From Baylisascaris procyonis (Eukaryota; Nematoda; Chromadorea; Rhabditida; Ascarididae), in contig JAZARR010000237.1 of assembly GCA_037389465.1 (NCBI GenBank), positions 2,108,001 through 2,172,000 on the forward strand: a stretch of DNA of 64,000 nucleotides, given 5' to 3'. The position numbers and the translations under genes were made by a program. Each line of letters starts with the position of its first letter. Positions within the stretch are counted from its first letter, which is position 1. The notes beneath the pieces are model-generated. The model searched no databases. It was not told where the DNA came from and saw only the letters and a program-made list of their open reading frames with translations. Positions 27,301-39,300 of the stretch are shown here, piece after piece.

Positions 27301-30300
27301 TACGTACAAAACGCAACGTACGGAAATTGCTCAGAAGGGTAAATGAACATGGAATTTGCATATTTGCATATGCAAATATGCAAATTTACATATTGCAACA
27401 AGTGAACACAGCACGCCCCTCCGACCAAACACCTAATGAATATTTAGCGTCCACCGAATGCTGTTTGAATAGTATTAAACTATTTCCTAATTTTTAGGAA
27501 CTTATAGAATAGCATAAAATCGAGAAACGAAGATAATAAGGCATAACGAATGAAAGGGCTAAAAATGCATGAGGCATACGAGACGGAGGAGCACACAGCT
27601 ATGGCACAGTTTATTTCGATATCATTACCACATTTCAAATAGAAGTTCATGTTAAAAAAACATTCAAAAATTTTAAATGAATTTATGAACCATTAATTCA
27701 CATTAACATATCAATGCCCATTCGAATAAAACAAAAAAGAGGAGCGCTGGTTACCAAATCGAATCAAATAAATCCCCCAAACAACAGAATTCTATATATG
27801 CAAGACTTCAGCTTTATAACCTTTGTTTTATAGAAGACAATGTGGTTATTACTGCAATAAGTGAGGATCACAAAATTAACCAACGATTGCACCAAAAGAA
27901 AAGACTTTGGAAGAGACATAAAGAAATTGCATATGCAATAAAGAGGAATGCTCAATGCGATCACATAGTGGAGAGTAAAAAAAACGATAGCACAAGAAAC
28001 ACTTAAACAACGGCATCCTTCAAAACTTCGACTGCTGAGAGGCAATGATTTTGGCCACTCTCCAGTATTAAACCAGATGAATGTAATATTGGAAATTATT
28101 GCGAGCTATTCTCCTTATAGAATTATCTAAACTTTACTTAGTTAGCATCGAGCATTGAGACCATATTAACAGTGATCCCGACAAAAGGAAAGAACATTGC
28201 TCTCGAGGTTTTACAGAAAAATAAACACTGAAAGCCATTCGCCTCTTAAACAAAAAAGCTATATATATAACACATCAAAAATCACCAATCTTCACCCTTT
28301 GCACAAAAGTGGAAGATCCTGCACATTTGTGGATAATCGCACTTTCAGGATTATACTAATGTATTAATATTAAATACCGCAGCAAATTCAGGCTACTTCG
28401 CGCATCTCCATGTGTCCCACCAACATAGAAAGAAGAATTCAGAGTCACGAAGCTAAAAGAAATGGTAACAGTTGAAGAAAGCGAGATGCAGAAAGATAAG
28501 ATAGGCGACTAGCAGATATCTGAAATACGGAAGCAGTGCATGGCGTCTGTGCGGCATCGAGCGGAATAAACGACGCAGACGTGACGTCAGAATCGGCCGC
28601 GGGGAAGTCGCCCGTATTATCTCGAAGCCAGGCTAAAATAACGTTCCCAAATTCTAACGATTAAACAATAAATACAGTTCAACGCTGCAGCAGCGCCTTT
28701 CTAAGCTCAAAGGTAAATATTTTCTTCATGCGGGAACGGAAATATTTTTTCTTCAATTATCAGCGTGAGATGATCGTGGTTGATCTTCTCTATTCCAGGC
28801 TTCTTCAAAAATTCCTCGATTCTCCATTTTGCTTTAATCATTTTCTTTTTGAGGCCTACCTGCAGTAAATATGGAGATGAATCTTATAATATATAGTATA
28901 ATATAACAAGTTCCATTTCTCCATTTGCTTGCCGCTGAAGAGGATGCGAGAAAAGGAATCGATGAATCTTAATGGGACAGTCACTCGAAAGCAAATCTTC
29001 AGCAATTGAAAGACGAAGAGATGATGAACAATGAAAAATTAGGCACAAAGACTAACGTTGTGAAAATTCGTTTTGCTTTCCTCCACTGATATACGAGTCA
29101 ATCTATCACTTGACTGAAAAGATGCATATAAACATGAGAGAAACATCTGAGGCAACGAGTATCAATTTTAATAGGCTGCATCATTTTGTTTAAATATGAG
29201 TATCATTCGCAAACTAGATATGCTACTTCAAAGGATATAACCACAGCGATTAGTAGGAAAACGACTATATGCACAGAATCATATCAACTATTAGGCCCGT
29301 TTTCGATATCAGAACAAATCGTTACTACTCCGGTCTCACTTGTACCTTGATAACATAGGCGATATTTGCGATTAGAGGAAATAGTTTTGCCTCCTACACG
29401 CCAATCAAGCGGTTTACAGCATGATAAAACCTAATCACATTTTTTGTGAAATATGAAGTCGCTCACGTTGCTGACCTTAAATTGGCATAAATGAAATTAA
29501 TAAAGATTGCAACTCTATTATGACTCGTTTAAAGCATGGTCGAGGACAAAGAGTTGCCGCATCTAGCGACCTAACAGCAAAAATTTTGAAGCAGGCCTCC
29601 CACGACGTCAGAGGGTGAATTATCATTCGATGCTGTCAATCTCGAATCGTGTTTGCCGTGGGCTGAGCGAGGATGGTGGGAGTGTAATAACAATATTCGA
29701 TGATTAAAACAACATACTCTTGGTCGAACCATTCCAATTTGGAATATGAAATTCCAACTTGCAAAAGTAGCCGCAAAGACAGAAGGCGTGAAAAGTTTCA
29801 TTTGTGAAAAGAAGCTTTCATGGTGTGGCTTTTTTCCAGACTCTATATGACCCTTACAAAAGAACCAGTTGCACCTTTCGCCAGACGGTGACTATAAATA
29901 GCCACTACGGTTAGATGCACGACTTACTCAGTGAAAGTATTTTGCCATCAACACGATGATTTCTGCATCGCTATAAAGCAACAAGTAGGGATGACAGGAG
30001 GATTTTTGCTGCTATTAGTGATGTTACTTACTACTAAAGTCAGCCCCACTTATTACTGCTGGCATTACTGCTACCCTGCTAGCCAGTATAAGCATCAATA
30101 CTAGTACTTCCCGACTTCCAGTAATAACTAGTGTTAGCGGTACTACTACCACTGGCTGCACACACAAATAATCATAAGCACTCGCTTTTCCCAATTCAGC
30201 GGTTACGGCAGGAAATCACTCAGAGCTTCCGACAATATCAAGCACCTCAACAAAGTTAAGTCAGGAAGTCATCAGGCTCTCGCCGATTAGCCCCACATGA

Positions 30301-33300
30301 TATAGTCAACGCATTTCTTGTCTGGGCCTCTACTTCTGATACTAGGGAAAAAAGGCCGGATCCCGGTGAGTTCGACTTTAGAAAAAAGGCGGGTCGGCTC
30401 CTTTAATCCGACTGCCCCTACAACAAGAAGCCCTCTGGAACGCCGTCTGTCACTAGTCCCTGCACGCTGCTGCCTATCTCTTTTTGTATATAGGGTGCTA
30501 ACACTTCTGGTTGATGTTTCTGCAATTGCAACTTTTTTCGATCTTTTTCTATACAATCACGGTTGGCGTTCATGCTGTTATACAACGGGCTCACAACATA
30601 TAAATGACACTTGAGTTACGAACTCAACTCTGCCGGCAGAACTTTATATGTAATGAAACAAGGATGGAATTTGAGAGGGCCGGGAATGACAATTACGAAT
30701 AAAATAATTTAGAGAAGGAAACATACCGTTTCGACATTTGGCGACGTGCTTAACTCCTTAACGAACGGCGGCGTGCTGCATTCCACTTGCCTGATCCCAT
30801 CTGCCACTCCAGTTGCCTCTGGTTTCAGAAGTCTTCCATCCTCGTCATCACTAACTTGCACTTGCTCGCCGGCTAATTGCAACGGCTCCTTAGAAGGGGT
30901 GACCCCCCTATCCGAAGTGACCTGTGCTCCTGAGCTTGAAGTGGAGCCACACGTATTTTCAGCCTAAAAGTAAATGTGTGAGCTCAAAAAATCAATGTGC
31001 AGCTTATATTCATCTTAATGGACAAGTTAAAGCTCAAGATCATATAGATGAACGAAAGTTCGACTACATTTACCGCCAGCAAACAATATGAGCAACTTAA
31101 AGCATGTCAGCACAAGCTCTCTGCGTAGCATAGTCCCATTGCAATCTTCATCTTTTAGAATCGTTTTTCACAGTACTTGCCGTTAAAATGCTAACAAAAA
31201 GTTTAATTCTCAGGTCGTCCAAAATCCTAATTGCCGTATAATCTTATATCATAAACCTATCGCGATTCCTGTGAACATACGCAAATCATTTATCAAGAGA
31301 GTCGATTAACAGCTTCAGCAAATGCAGAAATCCACGAAAACAGTAGTCTTTTGAGATGAATTTCACGATGGATTCGGTAACTCGTCTGCCCTATCAATCC
31401 CAATCAGCTGATGCGCAGTGCGCAAAATACCAACTTGGCTCCTTCGTCATGCATCACTTTCCACACGGACTGACCCTTAAACATGATTCAGTAATGCTAC
31501 AACTCACCTGCTCTTTCAATTCGGCGTTATCCGTACTCAACTGCAGGACGTCATTATCGTTTATTCCATTGTCTTTCGCCAAGATTTGTGATTCCAACTA
31601 CAAAAACATGAATGAATACAGCCACTTCATTTGGCCAAGCCTGGAGTCCAGTTTTCATAATATATTCCACTATAGTTTATATAGTAGGGTTGGTGCATAA
31701 TTGATGCACTTAATGCTACAATAGGGCCTTTTATATGAGGTGATTGGCGATACCTTGGAATATCCGAATGAAGATGCATTTTGCATATTAACACCACAGC
31801 GAATGGGTCGGATTTTACTCAGAGTTTCGGACACAAGCCATCACCGACAGAAAAAGACAGCCACTAAGTCATCGAACGTCATTTATGTCTACCTCGTGAT
31901 GACAGCTTATAGTCATACATCAATTAACCTCCTTATAATTTTAGAGCTTTTTGCGCCTTCTTCCATCCCTCTTTGAGCAGGAAGAGGATTTTATCCTCGA
32001 AGTGCCAAAATTAGCGATTCTGGAATCATACAAAGTGAATCCATCTTTGGAATCTTCAGTTCAACGCCGAAGGCACAATGAAGCACAATTCCTTAGAAGA
32101 GATCTCGAAAAATTGAAGGCTTTAATCTAAAATTAGAGGTACCATAAATGATGCATACTCACCTACGATACAATGTTCTCAGTACAACTTGACCATTCAC
32201 CGCAAAAAATGATATTTCTGCTTGAAACTTCATTATTCACATTCTTATTCCCATATCGAAATTCTCACAGCAGTGAAACTCATCAACTGCCAAGCAGTTA
32301 TATTACACTGTTCTTTGTATGCTTTCTCCTCATTTTATCGCTAAAGATTCAGAATGATGTTATATGCAATATACTTGCACTCATTAAAACATAGACGATT
32401 TTGTTTGCTACAATTCTGAAGAGAACTTCGAAATAGAAATATAGAGGCAAGCGAAAGATAAATAAAATTGAAGAGAAGGAGAAGCATTCAAATAATATTA
32501 TAAAAGAAAATGGTCGGTAAGCGAATCTCTTTGGGAATGCAATAGAATCCAATAAGTCGGTAAATTGGATCATAGCACTGTATGGCTCCCGCCTATGGGA
32601 AAGCAGTCAATACATCCTAAGAAATAAGGAAGGAAACGATGTCGTTTCGCCGAGTTCTGCGATTCTAACCCTGTTTTAAGAGAACAGTTATTACAATGGT
32701 AATGCGCATCCTCAGACGCCTCCGAAGGAAATCGCTCAAAGTGGGATGACTATTGAGCAAGTGAGAAACAGGGTTCGTTTCCAAACATTGCTTTCCCATA
32801 CGAGAAAGACGTGTCTCCGCGACTGCATTTATCAACTTTGGAGAAGTGAAGCTAAATGACTTTTTTTTTGGGAAAGCAGCCGAACGACCTTTTTACAAAT
32901 TTTCTAAAAGAAAGCACTCATCTTCCTCCCTACCCCTCCCTCACTCTTTAATGAGGCTGTTCTATCACAAAATCGAAAAGTAGTTTGTTTTCATACCCTC
33001 GAAACCAAATGTGATATTACTACAGCCATCAAGGAATTTGTAAATCCTATATCTACAAATTTCCCACATGTGCTTGGGGGAATTTTCAGCGCCTGCATCC
33101 GAGGTCAAACAGCGCCAAGCTTACAATCTTTTCCAAGGTTATACAGTACTTGAGCTCTTCTACTTTTTCAAACAGAGTCCTCGCGAACAAAGCGACTTGG
33201 AGGTACTCCCTTAGGAAGTTATGTGGGGTGGACGAGACTGTTCCTAGCCCTTCAAATGTCAGACTTCATGGGAGTGCTGTTCACACAAGTCACCACACAA

Positions 33301-36300
33301 AGTTTCGAGGAACGGGTGCTAAGAAGGTCTGGTACGTTGATAATGAGGGCAAAAACAACAAACGTTGTTAAACGTAATATCCACCGCAGAGATTACCTTT
33401 GCATCTCCAACCAAAGAACAGGTAATCAAGCGAACATTTAAACAACGAAAAAGAATAAACAAGAAAGAAAGAAAAAGAGGATTAAGCGAACGAAATAAGC
33501 TGACAAGCATAAACTTGCAAGCTCAGGCAACTTGTATTATTATAAATTTCTTGACGTATAATATGCAAAAATACATCTACATGAATGCTGGGGATTCAAA
33601 TTTCACTCATGAAAAAGCTGAAATTCTCTAGTATGGTCTTTTATCGAAAAATAAGTTTATTTGAAAAATTTCAATACGCTGACTGATTTTATCAGATGCA
33701 AATATTAAGAGGGGGCTGAAGTAAAAAAAAAACTATTAAATTTCACTGCTGCATTCTACTTGAATTTAGACTTGAAAATATACAACAGCGACGCAGACAT
33801 ATACATACACAACGTGCAAACTTCATTGAATTTACACAGATACTTGATGAGACAAAGGTAGATATGTGGAAGAAGACTCACCTCCGCGATTTTCGCGTTC
33901 AGCCGTCGAATCTCCGTCTCCATTTTAACGATGCGTAGTGTACTAGCTGTACGGGCCTCAGCACATCGTTGTAACTTCGTTTGTAGCACACCAATTTGGG
34001 CACTTGCCTCATCGAGTCGTCCAGAGAGGTGATCTCTAGAGGCAACCAGCTGCCGCTTCTCTTCCATTGTGTCGCCCAGCTATAATAACATTTTTTCATA
34101 GCTAAAGCAGCGAGAAAGCGATAGCGACCAGACATAGACAAAAGATCTAGTGCTTAGGAAAGCGGGAAAAAAAGTAAAGAAAAGGAAAATATGGAGAAAG
34201 TTTTGCAGTTACAGGAACGAAAAAGAATGACAAAATAAGAGAGATAACGGCAGAAGTGAATAAGCGATAAGAAAGGCAATCGCCCCAGGCAACCACGTAA
34301 AAATCTCGAAGAGGTATTTTCAAATAGAGATGAATGGATAAGCAGAAGCTCGCGAGATTCGAGAATTTCAGCAGAACTCAATTAAAAGCGTCGGAATGAA
34401 AAGATGAACCATAAATGTTTGACTTTCTAATGCTCATTTCGATTCCCTGACGGTACTTTACTGTTCAACAGCTAGAAACAAACATGCATCCGAAGTGAAG
34501 AGAAAGCTAATGCTTATCTTAGCAATGCAAATTTAACTGCAAATAACTTTGCGAGTACACTCAGGTTAGTTTGCACTATACGATTAATAACAGAATCGGA
34601 TGACCTACCAATTTAATTTCAGACCACATGGTCCGTATAGGTGATAGAAGCATAGGTCAAATGTCTGTTCATGGCGTAGACTTGTCCTGTCGAAACCCGA
34701 AACAACGCAAGGGCGTCATATTTAACAATAAACGACTGCCGGTCAATTTTTCAGGTCCGAGGTTGATAAAGCGCTACAACCGCCAGAGATATATCCACAT
34801 GCATATGCATATTTTTGCAGATCATGTGCCACCCTCTAATGACAGAGATGACTTGTCAGTCTTATTTCCATGAACCTAAACCGTTAAACTATAGGATGCG
34901 TGGTGCAGACATCCTTCTTCCATGACTGTGAAAGCCCGAAAGCTACAGCGAAAATTAGAACAGGGTTACCAAAATGGAAGAAGGCGGTTGAAGGCACTAT
35001 CGCCAATCTGCGGAATCAAGGCTGTTTGTCCGAAAGAAGCTACAGAGCAAAGCGATTTTTTCAGTAAAGAAATAGGAACCATTCAGAGAAGCGCCCTTGA
35101 CTTGGCAACTGATATTCACTAATCGCTGTCCCAAACAGTAACCATGAGTTCCTTTGTAATTGGTGAGTTCAAATCCGCCATCAAAATAACATCCCTTTAG
35201 AGGTGCCTCTCATCAAGTTCTTCTTCCTGCCATGTTCTCAAATAAGAAAAGAGCCATTTCAGACGGTGATAAAGAGAGCATGTCTGTGATGCTATTTGCT
35301 TCTTGCTCTTTATAAGCAAGAAAAAATAAGCTAAGGGATGGTGCATTATATGAAATATTATCAGGACAGACAAGAGATGCATATAAAATGATTTTTAATG
35401 CCTCGCATCACGATATGATCCCTAGTTGTAGGGAAGCCATTTATATAACTGGATAGCAGGATCATTCAGCATCACAATTTGTATTATGCAGCATCGTTTG
35501 TTCGTATATTCAGTCGTGATTTAATCTTATGTATCTTTAACTGCTCTACGATACTGCTACGGGTGCATTGCGCTTATGCTGATGTAAACACTTTTAACAA
35601 AGGTTCGATTACCCAAGTTTGAGAATAGACAAATATTGTGGTGGAGTGGATAGCCTGAATAACGAGCAACAAGCAAACTTAGAAGGGATCCGATGTTGAC
35701 ATAGTCGAATTGTACCAGCAATATTCGCGTAACGCTAATAATGACCACTAGGCTAGTTGTTCTAACATAACTGATGAGTAGATAACAAATAAACAAACAA
35801 ATATATAAACAAATAAATGAATAAACAAATGAATAAACAAATGATGTCCAATTAAAGAATTCGATGGTTTGTTCGGAGTAATCGCACATGGAGAAATTCG
35901 TTTTAACCTTCGGATTTGTTCTTTTCTGAAAGGACTGATCAACAAATCCGCGTAAAAATAAATATAAACAAACCTCCCTTCTGCATGCCGGTTCTGCACT
36001 TTCTCATATTCATACGTGACCCGTGCAAAGAAAATACAAAAAAAAGTGTGCACCTGTTGATAGTATTCCTGTTTTTCAGCGTTGATCTGGTTGATCGCGC
36101 GTTCAAGATTCTGAACCTCTTCATTAGCACGGTTGAGAGTTTCATTCTCTTGGGTGACTTCCTCGAATCGCCTTCTCCATTCGTCTGCACTCCTTTGCAA
36201 TTGTTCGATTTGGGTTTCCTTCTCTCGTAGGACGTCTTCGACCATCTGCGCAATAAAACAACGTTCAACGCGCACTCCTTCAGTTAAATAAAAATCTTTA

Positions 36301-39300
36301 CCTGAAGGCGTACCCTATAAAATCAATGTGATCTTATAGGTTTCATATGAAAAATTGAAAAACTCTTCACATAAAACTGAAATTTTTCTCGACAAAGCTC
36401 GAAAAACAACTGGAAGATAACACATATTTAGCTGTTTTCGAACCACTAGGAATTGTTTTGTGGATCAATTCGTTAAAGGATTTCTGACAGATTGCCGATT
36501 TCCGAATTGGAATTTCTTGCGCAACATTTCAATAAAATACGTAGACTCTTTTTCCTTCTTGTCCTCAACAAATAAAAAATCACCTTGTAAAGTCAACTCA
36601 TGTACGACACTTTTATAAAGCACAATCTCCCTCCCTCTAATCGATACCGTGAACACCTTCAATCTGTGCAAGTCAATCACTTCTAACAGATTCAGAACAT
36701 TCGTAAATGTTAACTAACAACAGATTCCCGTTTGTGGACGGAAACGAAAAAATATAGGTACGATCGGTGCGATAAATGAGCAGTTAACCCGGTTGCCTGT
36801 AGTTGGACACAGCATAATCCATCTTCAATTCAGGATAACGAGGAGAAAATCCCTGCACATCTCAGAATACAAAGTTTCAGGGTGAATGTAATATGGCCGA
36901 TGCTTATCGCAATGGATAATATTTCGAATGCCCAACAACTGATCAAAACCGAAAGAAAGACACGAGAAGTTAGCATGCTAGTCGATAATGTTCATCCTAC
37001 ATTCATGAGTTAAAAGGTTGATGGATGGACATAGAGGATGCAGCTCAAGTGATGTTGAGGACGAACTGGCGCACGTCGAGCAAAGTCACTCATTAATTCA
37101 ACAACCACTGGGATTAATATGGGGGAAACCGGAAAGTGGTAATATTCAACACTTGTATAGACGGCTCAGCTTCCGTTTTCTCTAACTTGGACGTGGGACT
37201 TACTGAAGGGGAATGCCTGGAAACATAAATATAGGAAATATACGTGTACTTACGTCAGGCATTCCGGAATGATTTTTCTTCGAGCAAAACCAGAGCAAGT
37301 TCTAGAACAATAAATTGAAAAAAGAGATATTTTTTTATTTCGGAAGAGGGCGGCACAGCTTTCCATTATGTATGGTATTGTATAAATCAGAACGAAGCAA
37401 AAAATACCGAAAGTTTGGTCTCAGCAATACGTAGTTCGTCGATCAGCTGTTCCTGAGTTTCGCGAGATTGCTCGAGCTCGATGATTTTCGCCTCTAGCAA
37501 TTTGAAAGAGCCCGATCCGTCCGCAGATGCGATCGCCGATTCATGAGCCAAACGTGCGCGTTCTAGCTCTGCGGCCAAGCTGGAATTATTTACGAACTAT
37601 TTTACTCGCTTATTAAGGTATATTTCAACTACTATACATCTGTTAACTAATAGTACTCAAAACCAAGACGCTCCAATTGTACTAATTACTTTCCTTTTTA
37701 TAGGTGGGTGATGATATTAGAGTGATATAAGGGTGCACACAATGAACGTCCGAAAAGAGCGAATGAATTTCGCACTAACTATGGAAGAACTCAACGCATT
37801 TGATGTGTGGATTTCATTACGAAACTATTTCTTGTGTGGATAGGTTAATTAGCCGATTTCACGCAACACATAAACAACACCAACAACACTACTATAGCCG
37901 ACCAGCAACGCCAACAGCGATCCAGCGTGCTCACTGCATTCCAATAAAGATATGAATGCCACCCAGATATAGCAAACGGAAAGAATCACCGATTAGAGGC
38001 AGTTGCTGAAGTTTCCGTCAGTCGACCCATGGACGAACTACAACTAGAACCGCGGATCGACCAAGCAACAAGCCGCTCGTCGCAGTCGGCGAACACACAA
38101 TGTGATTTGCTTACCTGTTATTTTGCATCTGTAGAGATTGTAACGCTTTCTCGAGTGAACGCTGCCATTTCGCCCTATTCTCCACCTCGGCCACGTAACT
38201 TGCAATCTCGTTATGAGCGTTACGCAAATCCTGCAGTAATAGATAAATTATGCAGAAAAAAAACACTCAAAATGCCCACTCACTGGAATGATATGTTGGC
38301 AACCGCGTCTGCGGATATATGCATAATGCGTGTACGTGTGCGCGTCAGCGGACCTGTTGCTGTTTTCAAGATCAACTCCAGAACACCAATTGCGTTGAAT
38401 TTTATGAGGTATAATCTACAGCCAAATGTAGACTTCAGGCTCTAATTCACCGGTCTTCGTATCAATTTACTGAGAAATCTGTCTAAAATTGTCTACGGAC
38501 AATATTTCCATATTTCCCCTCATGCCTATGTAGTCGACTACTAGTAATAAGAAGATGTCGTCTCCGCCACCGACTAGAACCACGGATCCACCAAGCAAGA
38601 AGCCGCTCGCTTCCAAAAATTTAGAAAGCAAGAGCTGCTCTCCAAATTTTTAACTTGAATTTACGCTATAATTCTTTATGCCATCATCTGAGAGATGATA
38701 TATACATGCATGTTTCCAGGTTAACTCTCATATACTGTTTTCTGATCAACAATTAAATCAATTTGTTGGCAAGCGAATCACCTCCGGGAAGCAAACAAAC
38801 TTATCAGCAAGCATTTACTTTTCAAATGCTCGCTTATCAACTCTTTCATCCTTCCTAAGATACCTCAATTTCACGCCTGCATAACAATCACGGATAGCAC
38901 TCGATATACTCTACATATACTCTGCTATGCACCCTCCTCAAAACAGCACATCCAGCTTATATCCATTATCGTTGGTTAGGCCTATGTATTTATTACGCAT
39001 ATATATATATATATATAACAAATGCCTCAATGAATAGGGATGAATAACTCCGAAAGGGTGAGATGATGAAGGAAAAAATAAACAAATGAATAAATAATAA
39101 AAAAAAAGAAAATTAAAAGAAAGATGCATTTTCTAATCGGACGTTATCCATCTGCAAATGCGAAATAGTTGTTTCATTGGTTTTATCGTCCGTTCGAATA
39201 TTTTCATCGCAGTCCCGCTGCACACCTTCTGACATCAATGAAAGCAGGTGTTGGCATTCGTCCAATCCCTTCTGAACAACGCTAATTCATTGAACATTCA

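Larger units (their letters stand above)
24317..30726 (-). other. Large intron of the coiled-coil gene
   Basis: Inferred 6.4-kb intron between two phase-0 tail exons. It holds the 67-bp tandem repeat, the octamer palindrome, a 191-codon open frame and the GC-rich CRE patch. Around 30000-30180 there is a loose run of GCTACTACTA-like trinucleotide variants. Confidence 0.6.

Noticed and set aside
32160..32250. Excellent GTGAGTATG donor with an open minus-strand segment
   Set aside because: The only open frame enters in phase 1 and exits in phase 2, which cannot fit between the flanking phase-0 exons. The peptide is not coil-like.
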